Shown piece by piece: positions 40,181 through 49,120 of a stretch of DNA of 64,000 bases. This DNA comes from Methylomicrobium sp. (GTDB lineage: Bacteria > Pseudomonadota > Gammaproteobacteria > Methylococcales > Methylomonadaceae). The first letter of the stretch is position 1. Every line of letters starts with the position of its first letter. The translations under genes were made by a program, and so were the position numbers. Under the pieces are notes generated by a model. That model saw nothing but the letters and a program-made list of their open reading frames with translations, was not told the origin of the DNA and did not search any database. The stretch covers positions 1-64,000 of the forward strand of contig JAGXSU010000136.1 of NCBI GenBank assembly GCA_018333785.1. Reading direction: 5' to 3'.

Positions 40181-40590
40181 TTGGATTCCGTTTCCGTTGC
40201 AATGGCTGCATTTGTGATACCGGCTAAGCGGATCTGATCCATCACTTGAACCAAATCGCGCGTTTTGGCGTCTTTGTCGGCCGCGATAATTACGGTACCC
40301 AAGGGGTTTTCCGCATGCAGTCTGGCAATATTCGCCCTGACTGCGCGAACATCGACGGCGCGTTTGTCGATCCAAATTTCACCATCCGGTTTAATCGAAA
40401 CGATGATATGGCCCTGTTCCTTTTTTTCAGCGGTTTGTGCGCTTGGCCGGTTGACATCGATACCGGATTCTTTGACAAACGAAGTCGTGACAATAAAAAA
40501 AATGAGCATGATAAAAACGATATCGAGCATCGGGGTCATGTCGATATCGGATATTTGATCAGACGTGGATCGACTGGCAGTTCGGCGCAT
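40177..40590 (-). CDS. exbD: Biopolymer transport protein ExbD
   Basis: A 137-residue single-pass protein, part of the ExbBD proton channel. The conserved membrane Asp is in PMLDIVFIMLIFFIVTT, and the periplasmic domain follows. It overlaps tonB by four bases and is 10 bp after exbB. Confidence 0.94.
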   Translation of the reverse strand: MRRTASRSTSDQISDIDMTPMLDIVFIMLIFFIVTTSFVKESGIDVNRPSAQTAEKKEQGHIIVSIKPDGEIWIDKRAVDVRAVRANIARLHAENPLGTVIIAADKDAKTRDLVQVMDQIRLAGITNAAIATETESK

Positions 40591-40600
40591 GAAAATCTCG

Positions 40601-41125
40601 TTATTGATAGTTTAATAAATCGGCCAGGTGATGGGTTTCATCACTGACACGTTCTTCAATGACTTTGTGGAAATAAAGTCCTGCGATGGCAATCAACATA
40701 CCCGCCATGGTTGGCATGGTTGCCATCGAGATGCCAGAGGCCATTGCTCTTGCATTTCCGGTTCCGGTAACGGCCATGATATCGAACACATGAATCATAC
40801 CTATAACAGTCCCTAATAAGCCCAGTAACGGACACAAGCCCACCAGCATTTTTATCAGAGGCACACGTTTGCTCATCGACAATTTTGCTTCTGAAATAAT
40901 CAGGTTACGGATGGCCAAAGAATGGGGCGAATGCTTGTGGGTGCGTTCCTGCCATTGCCTGAACCATTCTTCACGTAATGCCGGATAATCAAATTTAAAA
41001 TAGTACAGCCGTTCGGCGATGGCACACCATAAAACAATCGAAACAAACAGAATGACTTTTAATACAGTGCCGCCGCTCTCCAGGAACGTTTCTATCGATT
41101 CGAAAGCCGTGAACAAGGCATCCAT
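40601..41125 (-). CDS. exbB: MotA/TolQ/ExbB-type proton channel protein (ExbB)
   Basis: A 174-residue membrane protein of the ExbB family with three membrane helices and the conserved core LLGLLGTVIGMI and GISMATMPTMAGMLIAI. It is the shorter of two ExbB-type proteins in this cluster and is likely the true ExbB2. Two bp separate it from the upstream longer gene. Confidence 0.92.
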   Translation of the reverse strand: MDALFTAFESIETFLESGGTVLKVILFVSIVLWCAIAERLYYFKFDYPALREEWFRQWQERTHKHSPHSLAIRNLIISEAKLSMSKRVPLIKMLVGLCPLLGLLGTVIGMIHVFDIMAVTGTGNARAMASGISMATMPTMAGMLIAIAGLYFHKVIEERVSDETHHLADLLNYQ

Positions 41126-41127
41126 TT

Positions 41128-42459
41128 CTACTTGCCTGCTCTGCGGCTGATGATTCCGGCACTTTGTTCATCCAGAATCTGGATCAACGAACGGCTGCGG
41201 TAAGCCATCAAACTGTGCAGGAATAACAAAGGCACAGCCACACACAAGCCGATCATGGTTGTAACCAAAGCTTCCGATATGCCGCTGGCCATCAGTTTCG
41301 GGTCGCCTGTGCCGAACAGACTGATGGACTGGAAGGTGGAAATCATGCCGGTTACGGTGCCCAATAAGCCCAGTAACGGAGCCACCGCCGCGAGAAGTTT
41401 GATCGTTGATAAACCTTTTTCCAAAATCGGAACTTCACGGGTAATGGCTTCATCAATGATTAATTGAAGCGTATCAACGTCAACCGCATGATTCAGTTCG
41501 GCTGCAGCAATAATCCGGCCCAGCGGATTTTCTTCCGAAATGGTTTTATCGTTAACTTGCGCGTTGACGGCAATATCAGTTTTGGAAAGAAAAAACAGCC
41601 TAAATAGCGCATAAATCAAACCGAAAAGACCCAAAATAATGGTCACATAGCCGATAACTCCTCCTTGATCAATACGCTCAAACATATTCGGTGTTTGGAT
41701 GAGCAAACTCAAGATGACGCCGCGTGTCGGATCAATGCCAATATCGGCGATTTCGCCGTTTTTGGCATCAGCAAAATCCTCTGCCAGATTCGTATATTCG
41801 CCATCGGGTTGGCGAGCCAGTTCAGCCAGTTTGCCGGTTTCCGGAAGATAGCGTAAATACTGGCCATCAGTGACGGCATTAAAACTGCCGATACGCACCA
41901 CTTGCGCTTCTCGCGGTTCTCCGGAACCGGTCAGAACGGTTTTGTTGAATCTGGCGATTTTTCCGGACTCGGTCATTTCCTGTTGCAGAAAAAACCATAA
42001 TGATTCCAGCTGCTCCAAGCTTGGCAGTGCCTTGCTGCTGGCCATCTCCGCCAATTTTTCTGTTCGCCCTGGAAATTGCGCTGAGATCAACGAGTTTTCA
42101 AAATCGGCTTTAAGATCGCCGGCGGCCTGTTTGGCAACGCCCGATAATTCCTTCAATATACCGCTGCGATTGTCCAGTTCGGTTTGCAACTGATTCAAAG
42201 CTTGTTCATTGGCTTCCAGCTGTTGTTTAAGCTGGGCGCTTAAGCGTTCTTGAGTGCTCAGGTCAGCGCGAGCGCCAGCCAACAATGATTGTTGTTTGGC
42301 TTTCTCAGCTAAAAAGCGGGCTTCGCGCTCCTGGTTGATTTTTCCTTCGATACCTTGATTGCGTTTGACTTCGTTCAGAAGTTGATCCAATGCAACAGGA
42401 TCTGCTGAAACAGTAGAAACGGAAAAAACAGTCAGCAAACTAATCAGTAATTTATTCAT
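41128..42459 (-). CDS. TtpC-like MotA/TolQ/ExbB protein with long N-terminus
   Basis: A 443-residue protein. After a signal-peptide-like start (MNKLLISLLTVFSVSTVSAD) comes a periplasmic coiled coil (about 20-110, rich in Gln, Glu and Leu), then a helix near 270, and a C-terminal ExbB-type domain with LLGLLGTVTGMIST and GISEALVTTMIGLCVAVPLL. This architecture matches TtpC of Vibrio TonB2 systems. It overlaps the DUF3450 gene by four bases and is two bp before exbB. Confidence 0.9.
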   Translation of the reverse strand: MNKLLISLLTVFSVSTVSADPVALDQLLNEVKRNQGIEGKINQEREARFLAEKAKQQSLLAGARADLSTQERLSAQLKQQLEANEQALNQLQTELDNRSGILKELSGVAKQAAGDLKADFENSLISAQFPGRTEKLAEMASSKALPSLEQLESLWFFLQQEMTESGKIARFNKTVLTGSGEPREAQVVRIGSFNAVTDGQYLRYLPETGKLAELARQPDGEYTNLAEDFADAKNGEIADIGIDPTRGVILSLLIQTPNMFERIDQGGVIGYVTIILGLFGLIYALFRLFFLSKTDIAVNAQVNDKTISEENPLGRIIAAAELNHAVDVDTLQLIIDEAITREVPILEKGLSTIKLLAAVAPLLGLLGTVTGMISTFQSISLFGTGDPKLMASGISEALVTTMIGLCVAVPLLFLHSLMAYRSRSLIQILDEQSAGIISRRAGK

Positions 42460-43226
42460 TGTGCTGACTCCGGGGCTGCGACGGGAAGCGTTAACATATC
42501 CGGAGCCATCTCTTTACGGGCAATGCGTAATCCGTTGCGAAGCGCCGTTCGATAACTGGAGGGCAGCGTTTCCCACTGCTTTTTTTCTTTATTCCAAAAA
42601 CCGCCTTCACTGCCGTCTAAACGTTGATAATAAAGAGCAATCCGACCCAGGCGCAAAAAATCCACGGAACTGGTCGTGCCGTTTAAGTCAATATCCGCCC
42701 GGTAGGCTTCAATCGTATTGCCGTAATCGTTTTCTACCTGAAAGGCTTCAAGGATACGGCGAAATTTCTCTGCTTCGGTCACATCGGCCCGGTTAACAAG
42801 CTGTTTTAACTGGGCCAGCCGTTCTTGACGTTCTTCCGGTAAAAAAGGCAGGTCCAATTGGATAAATTGTTCCAGACTGCCCATCATTTTCAGAATCAAT
42901 GGCACAATTTCCCTTTCGGTCACCTCGATTTGAGTTAACTGAGTCTCCATCGAGGCTTTTTCGGCCAGCTGAGAATTAAGCAGTTCCTTCAAATGAGCAT
43001 TATAGGTTTGCAAGGTTTCCGCATGCCGGGTCGCTGAGCGGTATTCCTCCAGCATTCTTTGAGTTTGGTCGCTGGCATCATCGATTGATTTTTGCGAGCT
43101 TACAGCCGCTTTGTTGGTTGTCAGATCTATATCAAGCGCTTGGTTTAACGGATCACCAAAAGCCGTTGACGCGGACAAGCTGAAAAGTCCAGCCAGGCCA
43201 ATTAAGGATCGGCGCAAAAAAAACAT
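42456..43226 (-). CDS. DUF3450 periplasmic coiled-coil protein
   Basis: A 256-residue protein with a signal peptide (MFFLRRSLIGLAGLFSLSAS) and a long coiled coil (about 40-110) followed by a compact domain ending in YRTALRNGLRIARKEMAPDML. DUF3450 proteins are encoded upstream of TtpC in TonB2-type clusters. I prefer ATG 43226, the first Met directly before the signal peptide; in-frame codons further upstream encode non-homologous sequence. Confidence 0.87.
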   Translation of the reverse strand: MFFLRRSLIGLAGLFSLSASTAFGDPLNQALDIDLTTNKAAVSSQKSIDDASDQTQRMLEEYRSATRHAETLQTYNAHLKELLNSQLAEKASMETQLTQIEVTEREIVPLILKMMGSLEQFIQLDLPFLPEERQERLAQLKQLVNRADVTEAEKFRRILEAFQVENDYGNTIEAYRADIDLNGTTSSVDFLRLGRIALYYQRLDGSEGGFWNKEKKQWETLPSSYRTALRNGLRIARKEMAPDMLTLPVAAPESAQ

Positions 43227-43314
43227 AAAATTTCCGGATAAATAATAATGAAAAGGCTGTGCTACTTTATCACAGCGGTAAATGCAAACAAGTGTCATTT
43301 GTAAAAGAACAGAG

Positions 43315-44628
43315 TTAAGGTTTTTTATAACATTTGCGAATAAATCCGTCTGAGTCATTAATGTCTGCAGGGTAACCGCATTCTAAACCTGGGGCATTCA
43401 TTTTTCCTGGGGCGGTGAGAGTCTCTTCACTATCGTTAGGTTGGGCATGCCTTCGTATCGGTCTGGATGACTTGGCTTTGCGTTTTTGCAACCAACGGAT
43501 GACACCTGTTATATACAATATCAAAGGAATAATGCCGCTTGCAAAAATGATAATACGACCGGGAAGTCCGGCAATTTCGCCGTTGTGTAATGGGTGTAGC
43601 CATTTGATAAAGGTCTCACCGGCACTGTCATTTATAGCATTTCTAATCGCTATGATTTTACCGGTGTATTGATCTATCCAAACAATGGTTTTAGGAAATC
43701 GTTTGCTGGGTTCGCCGTCCTGGTAGAGGAATATTTTATAAGTATCTTTGGGCGAATTGGGGGTTTCAATCCAGCGAAGCACTGCTTCCGGGAATTGGGT
43801 CCGGGCGATTGTTACGGCCTTGTCCAATGAAATACGCGGTAATTGCGGATTGATTAAAGATTGGGTAGCTGGTGTCTTGTAAAGAGGAGAAAGGGTGTTG
43901 ACCAGGGGTTTAAATACGTCGGGCAGTTCTAAAATGGCGCCACTTATCAATACGACGAGTAAAAACAAAAGACTATAAATACCATTTGTTTTATGCAGAT
44001 CAAAAATCAACCTTGCTTGACTGGACCTGGATTTGACACGTAATGCCGATTTTAATTTACCGGGGGCGGGCCACCACAAATAGAGGCCTGAAAGGAGAGG
44101 AATCAATAGAACCAGCCCTATGATGCCCATTATCGTCTTTCCTGTTTCGTCCAATAGAAGCGCGTAGTGAAGATCAAAAATCCAGGTCATTACGGTTTCG
44201 CCCCAAAAGCGGTTGCTGACGATTTCTGCCGTATACGGATTAATCCATGCGATCAACGGTGCAAAATGGAGATGCTCAGTTTCCTTGGGTTTGTAATAGC
44301 GCGCCATGACCAGGGCTTGATCGTGACGCGGCATTTCCAATCGCCAAAATCCATTCCTGTCCGGATGAGAGGTACGTAATGACTGATAAAGCGCCTCATA
44401 AGGTTGCGGCGCTTCATTGGTATGCGGTTCGGCTATCTGCAGCTGAGGATTAATTACCTCATCGAGTTCTACATAAAACACCAGTAAACTGCCGGTAATG
44501 CCGGCAAGAACAAATATAAAGCCAATGCTTAATCCCAAATACAAATGAAAAGCCAACCAGACAGCTCGCCACTTAATGACTGAGGGTTTGGTTTTGCTCT
44601 TTACACAAATTCTTGCCGGCATAAGCAA
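43315..44628 (-). CDS. PepSY-domain membrane protein (iron-uptake associated)
   Basis: A 437-residue protein with four membrane helices (about 22-45, 160-182, 207-228 and 355-380) separated by two periplasmic PepSY-type regions. The N-terminal FHLYLGLSIGFIFVLAGITGSLLVF and HPLHNGEIAGLPGR blocks are family hallmarks. PepSY membrane proteins next to TonB receptors are thought to reduce ferric siderophores. It lies six bp after the receptor gene. Confidence 0.88.
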   Translation of the reverse strand: MLMPARICVKSKTKPSVIKWRAVWLAFHLYLGLSIGFIFVLAGITGSLLVFYVELDEVINPQLQIAEPHTNEAPQPYEALYQSLRTSHPDRNGFWRLEMPRHDQALVMARYYKPKETEHLHFAPLIAWINPYTAEIVSNRFWGETVMTWIFDLHYALLLDETGKTIMGIIGLVLLIPLLSGLYLWWPAPGKLKSALRVKSRSSQARLIFDLHKTNGIYSLLFLLVVLISGAILELPDVFKPLVNTLSPLYKTPATQSLINPQLPRISLDKAVTIARTQFPEAVLRWIETPNSPKDTYKIFLYQDGEPSKRFPKTIVWIDQYTGKIIAIRNAINDSAGETFIKWLHPLHNGEIAGLPGRIIIFASGIIPLILYITGVIRWLQKRKAKSSRPIRRHAQPNDSEETLTAPGKMNAPGLECGYPADINDSDGFIRKCYKKP

Positions 44629-44634
44629 TCTCTA

Positions 44635-46926
44635 TCAAAGATCGTAGTTAACACTGACGGCACCATAAAAGGCCCGGCCGTCACCCGGAGAATGGAGTGT
44701 TTCAGAGCCATTATGCCAAACGTATTCCCAGTAGGTATCAGTCAGATTTTTTATCTGAAATTGCAATTCAATTTCTTTGCTTACCTGATAGCCCAAGTCT
44801 AAATTCAGTAAAGCATATTCACCGAATTGTGAGGCATTATTCGCTTCATCAGGAAAATAATTACCCTGCCCTGTAGTCCATAACGATGACTTTAGGGCGG
44901 GTGTTATTTGATAATCAATGCCACCGGAAAATAGATAATTTGGGGTGTGGTCGATCTTATTATCTTTAAACTGCGGGGTCGCCGGTGGTGGGGTAACAAC
45001 GATAGCTTCTTGCAATGAGAAAGTGGCCCAGACACTGACGGGTTCAACAGGGCTAATTTTTACCTGAACATCAACCCCCTGTCTGTCGGTTGCGCCAATG
45101 TTGGTTGCATCATTATTAGGGCTGTTTAAGTCGCGTCGCCACTCATTCGTGGCAGATTGTTGCCAATAAGCGATGCGTCCTTCTGCCCAATCAGCCGGTT
45201 GAAGTTTTATGCCCACTTCCCATCCCTCGTTGATGGAGGGTTCGAGGTCGACGGCGGTCGGTGTGGTTTTATAACTTGCAGAACCTACAGCGACTTGAAA
45301 CGTGCGCCCCCAATTACCGTAGAGACTGTAACCATCAAAAGGGGTCAAAACGACTCCGGCTTTGGGTTGCCAAATGGTGCCGTAGTTATTGATGTCAGCA
45401 GTGCTGCCGTTGCGTAAGTTCTCAAAGCTGCCGTCAACCTGGTCAACGCGGAAACCCGGTGTAAATTTAAGCCATTCAAACGGTTTAATAACGGTTTGAA
45501 CGTAACCCCCGTAAACCAGAAAATCAAACTCTTGATCTCGGGTTTGCGCAGTTCTGGATCTGTTTTGAGTCAAGTAGCGCGCCGTCTTATTTTCCTGTTG
45601 TTGGAAATCAAAGCCGGTTTCAACCGAAAAGTCGTTTAACCAGGCTACTTCGGGGGCATAAGTCAATGAAGTGATGGCACCGTATTGAACTTCATCGAAT
45701 AAGCGTTCCTGCTGGCTGACATTGGCACTGAAACGGACAAAACGTTTATCTTCAATGGTATTGGCATAGCTTTTTAAAGCCCAGAATAAGTCATCGGTTA
45801 AATTGACATCCAGGTGGCCACTGACTTGCCCCATTTGCCTATCGCCACCATCGGTTGAATTGTGGGGTCTTGATTGGGTTGGATCATTTCTGGATTCTTG
45901 AAAGGTCAAGTAGCCGGGTTCTTCAGCTTCGGCATTACTCCACCGTGTGATAAGCCCGACTTTAAATTTCTCACTTTCAGGGGTGTAAAACCACTTGCCG
46001 GAAAAGCCTGTTTTTTCCGAAGAGGCATGGTCTCTGTAGCCGTTAGTGGCTCGATAGTTAATCGAATAATTTTGCGACAACCCCCCGCTTTCATAACCGG
46101 CACTGGTTTGTATGTCATGGGTATCAAAACTGCCGTAACTGACCCGGCCTTTCACATAGTCGCCGCCTTGATAAGTAAAGATATTGGCATTTCCGGCAAT
46201 GGCGTGAAGTCCATAGCGTGGATCGTTGGTTCCTCGGACGACTTCCAGCGATTCGATGTCTAATGGAAAAATAGCATCTATGAACGGCATATTTCCGTCA
46301 TTGGTATTGCTGGGAATGCCATCAATCAAAAGTTTAACGCCATTGATATTGCCTTCGCCGTTGAAGCCCCGGAAAGAAAATTTTCCGGTAGTCGTGCCTT
46401 GGTTAAATTGAGTGATCTGAATGCCCGGCATGCGATGGAACAAATCAAATGCGGTCAACACATTTTGGTTTTCAATTTTGTCAGCATTCATGATGTCGAC
46501 GGAGCTTAAAATATCGCGGCTCTGAAGGTTTTTGGATTGAGCCTCAGAGGAAATGACCATATTTCCCAATTCAAAAACTGAATTGTCTGCGGGTTTAGTC
46601 TGACTGATTTCGGTATTTTTAACCGTGGCGGGTTTAAGCGTGACAGTTCCATCAGTGCCCACTTTATACTCGATAGCATTTTCTGCCAGTAAGCGTTTAA
46701 GAGCCTCGTCCAGTGAATAAAGTCCTATGACGTTGGCGCTTTGTTTGCCCTCGGTTGTGGGCTCGGCGAACAGCATGGATGATCCGGATTGGAGAGCCAG
46801 TTGTTGCAGGGCAGCAGAAAGCGGCTGTGCCGGTATCTCAAAGTGGTATTGCCGATTTTCCGCATGAACTGTGCTAACCAGCGTTGTCAATAAGGCGGCA
46901 GAAAGTTGTTTATACGTCAGTGTCAT
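44635..46926 (-). CDS. TonB-dependent outer-membrane receptor with STN domain
   Basis: A 763-residue FecA/FpvA-type receptor. The signal peptide ends near VHA-ENR; an STN domain (about 25-105, FEIPAQPLSAALQQLA, LYSLDEALKRLL) can signal to FecR; the plug has GVKLLIDGIPSN and the C-terminus ends in an aromatic-rich beta barrel (VSVNYDL). A Shine-Dalgarno AAGGAG lies eight bases upstream. It is downstream of fecR, and the whole set forms a sigma-regulated uptake unit. The ligand is unknown. Confidence 0.95.
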   Translation of the reverse strand: MTLTYKQLSAALLTTLVSTVHAENRQYHFEIPAQPLSAALQQLALQSGSSMLFAEPTTEGKQSANVIGLYSLDEALKRLLAENAIEYKVGTDGTVTLKPATVKNTEISQTKPADNSVFELGNMVISSEAQSKNLQSRDILSSVDIMNADKIENQNVLTAFDLFHRMPGIQITQFNQGTTTGKFSFRGFNGEGNINGVKLLIDGIPSNTNDGNMPFIDAIFPLDIESLEVVRGTNDPRYGLHAIAGNANIFTYQGGDYVKGRVSYGSFDTHDIQTSAGYESGGLSQNYSINYRATNGYRDHASSEKTGFSGKWFYTPESEKFKVGLITRWSNAEAEEPGYLTFQESRNDPTQSRPHNSTDGGDRQMGQVSGHLDVNLTDDLFWALKSYANTIEDKRFVRFSANVSQQERLFDEVQYGAITSLTYAPEVAWLNDFSVETGFDFQQQENKTARYLTQNRSRTAQTRDQEFDFLVYGGYVQTVIKPFEWLKFTPGFRVDQVDGSFENLRNGSTADINNYGTIWQPKAGVVLTPFDGYSLYGNWGRTFQVAVGSASYKTTPTAVDLEPSINEGWEVGIKLQPADWAEGRIAYWQQSATNEWRRDLNSPNNDATNIGATDRQGVDVQVKISPVEPVSVWATFSLQEAIVVTPPPATPQFKDNKIDHTPNYLFSGGIDYQITPALKSSLWTTGQGNYFPDEANNASQFGEYALLNLDLGYQVSKEIELQFQIKNLTDTYWEYVWHNGSETLHSPGDGRAFYGAVSVNYDL

Positions 46927-47040
46927 GCGACATTTCTCCTTGAGTTGATGAATAACTAAAGGAATAGACGGATGAGTCTAAAAAAGCCGCCAGCAAATTG
47001 TATTCTTTATCTAAAAGTAAGATCCAAGTCTGATTTTCAA

Positions 47041-47165
47041 GGTTAATTCTACTTTGTAAGATTTCAGGTTACACATGACCGAAGCTCGCCATCCATGGCA
47101 CTGGATACCCGCTTTCCGGCGGGTATGACGGTCTTTCTTCTAATCTGACAAAGTAGAATCAATCC
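47041..47165. mobile_element. MITE-like element with terminal inverted repeats
   Basis: Its left end has ATTCTACTTTGTAAGATT (47046-47063). The right end, read in reverse complement (47159-47142), is ATTCTACTTTGTCAGATT, 17 of 18 identical, and weaker similarity continues outwards. The 125-bp interior contains no gene but has GCTCGCCATCCATGG and a perfect 8-bp hairpin (ATACCCGC/GCGGGTAT, 47105-47112 and 47119-47126). It lies between the fecR stop and the receptor gene and may influence read-through. Confidence 0.7.
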
Positions 47166-47196
47166 TCAAACGTCGATGCTAGTGTTTTTATCAGAG

Positions 47197-48165
47197 TCAA
47201 TGAGATCCTCTTGATGCCTCTTTTAAAACAATCTCTTTGTTACCGGCGAAATCTATTTTGACCGGCAGAATTTCAGTGATGGCGTTGAGGGCATCATAAA
47301 GTTTGGATGTTTTAAACGTTCCGCTGACATGTAAATCGGCTAATGCATTATTTTCCAAGCGAATCGTGGTGTCATGATAACGTCCTATCTCGATCAGCAC
47401 TTCTTCCAACCTGCGGTTATGAAACACCCATTGGCCTCTTCGCCAGGCGGCAAGATCCTTGGTATCGGTAGCCGATATCGTTAAAATTTCGCCTTTACGG
47501 TTGTAAGCCAATTGCTTGCCCGCGCTGAGCAAACGTTTTTCGGCGCCTAAGACTTCTACTTGGCCTTCTTCGACCGCAACGAGCACTTCTTTGGATGTGA
47601 TGTAAACATTAAAAGCGGTTCCAATATCTCGAATCCGTCCACCTGCGGCTTGAACATCGAATGGCCGTTCAGGATTATGTTCGACCGTAAAAAAAGCCTC
47701 ACCTTTTATCAGCTCAACGCTACGCTGCCAATAATTGAAACGAATTCGGGCTTCACTGTCAGTATTCAACTCCATCATGGAGCCATCTGGTAAATCAATC
47801 GATTGCCGGCTGCCTTTTTCTACCCGATAGGTTCTGGATGTACCCAGCCAGCCATTCGGCATCATCGCGGTAAGCCCCGTGACTAATAAGATTGTCGCTG
47901 CAGCGCCAATAAGCCAAAGTGACGGTTTGGTTTTTGGCCGGTAAAGTAAAGCGGCATTTCTTTCCGGAAAAGCTGTAAATTTGAGTGCCTCTAAAGCATT
48001 CCAATGAGACTGAAGCTCTTCAAATAGCTGTTGATTTTCTGGGCTCTCGTTCAGCCAGGCATCCAGCTGTTCCTTTTCGCGGCTGCTGAAGTCAGGCGAA
48101 AGGCTGCGTAACAACCATTGAGTGGCTGTAGCGCGAGGGGACTGCTGCTCTCGGTTGGGTTTCAC
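47197..48165 (-). CDS. FecR-type anti-sigma/regulator protein
   Basis: A 322-residue single-pass inner-membrane protein: DUF4880-like N-terminal region (ATQWLLRSLSPDFSSREK), one helix (about 82-102), then a periplasmic FecR domain with SIDLPDGSMMELNTDSEARI and AFFTVEHNPERPFDV. FecR proteins relay the ligand-bound state of the receptor STN domain to the ECF sigma factor. It follows the sigma gene by 86 bp. Confidence 0.93.
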   Translation of the reverse strand: MKPNREQQSPRATATQWLLRSLSPDFSSREKEQLDAWLNESPENQQLFEELQSHWNALEALKFTAFPERNAALLYRPKTKPSLWLIGAAATILLVTGLTAMMPNGWLGTSRTYRVEKGSRQSIDLPDGSMMELNTDSEARIRFNYWQRSVELIKGEAFFTVEHNPERPFDVQAAGGRIRDIGTAFNVYITSKEVLVAVEEGQVEVLGAEKRLLSAGKQLAYNRKGEILTISATDTKDLAAWRRGQWVFHNRRLEEVLIEIGRYHDTTIRLENNALADLHVSGTFKTSKLYDALNAITEILPVKIDFAGNKEIVLKEASRGSH

Positions 48166-48251
48166 AATATCGGTTCAGCTTAGGATTGTTACGAAACATA
48201 ATCGACTGATTGGGCCATTATCCATAAGGCTCCTAAATTCCTCAAACTTCT

Positions 48252-48770
48252 TTATATCAATTCGTTACTCATCCTCGCGCTGATATGCTGAAGTGCCAAA
48301 TTAACATAGCGTTCTGACGTTCTGATTGAAATGCCGAGTCTTTTGGCTATTTCAGGATGCGGATAACCCTCCACTCGATAAAGAATAAAAGCATGCCGTT
48401 GCAATTCAGGTAATTCGCCCAGCCATTTTTTAAATAATGAAAGTGACTGTTGTGCCGCATAAAGACGATCAGGTCCGGCATTGCTTGATTCAACTGTAGT
48501 CTCCGACAATTGATCCGATTCGTCATAGTGTTTCCTGGAGACCTGTTTTCTATGCTTATCAATGACGATGTTGGTTGCCGTTTGGAACAAAAAGGCACGA
48601 GGATTATTAATGCTTTGCGGTTGGGGCAATAGCGATAAACGTAAAAAAGATTCCTGGACTATATCGCAAACATCGTCCTCTCGAGGCCAGCGTAAACTGA
48701 TAAAGGTGCCCATTTCTTTGGCATAATTAAGAAAAAGAGTATGTAAAAAGCCAGTTTCTGTTGCTTTCAT
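48252..48770 (-). CDS. ECF sigma factor, FecI type
   Basis: A 172-residue sigma factor. Region 2 contains DVCDIVQESFLRLS and the -10 recognition helix with PRAFLFQTATNIVIDKHRK; region 4 has the helix-turn-helix GYPHPEIAKRLGISIRTSERYVN. It heads the fecIR-receptor unit. Its gene is divergent from copA. Confidence 0.94.
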   Translation of the reverse strand: MKATETGFLHTLFLNYAKEMGTFISLRWPREDDVCDIVQESFLRLSLLPQPQSINNPRAFLFQTATNIVIDKHRKQVSRKHYDESDQLSETTVESSNAGPDRLYAAQQSLSLFKKWLGELPELQRHAFILYRVEGYPHPEIAKRLGISIRTSERYVNLALQHISARMSNELI

Positions 48771-49120
48771 TGGTGCTTGATGTCTTTGGATAAGACGAGT
48801 ACCTTAGCAAGACTTATTCCAGTAATTTATTTAGGGTTATAACGCGCACGGTTAAATCTGATTCATAACGTTACGTTTTCTTATAGATCGATATAAGCAG
48901 TTGATTTAATAATGATTAATTCAAGTAAGGTGAAGGGATATGGCTGTAGCGTGTTGAAAGGGATAGTCGGAATTTTTAGCGGCCTTTTTGAAAAATGAAC
49001 AAATTAATTAAACTATGTTATGAACCGATTTTATTTCGTGTTAAATCACCGAATAGTTTGAGAAATCGGATTCCCAATGTGATGATAAAAATGGCTCAGC
49101 GCAAGCTTTTCAGGAATTCT
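48771..49120. other. Divergent spacer between the ECF sigma gene and copA
   Basis: About 350 bp in which both promoters should lie. An AT-rich palindrome-like stretch, GATTTAATAATGATTAATTC (48903-48922), weakly resembles a Fur site but does not match the consensus well. Reading from 48995 the copA frame is open, but these codons lack a ribosome-binding site and probably are leader DNA. Confidence 0.4.

Noticed and set aside
39464-40375. Long upstream extension of TonB
   Set aside because: The first 65 codons lie inside exbD and encode Cys/Arg-rich sequence without a membrane anchor; GTG 40180 is the better start.
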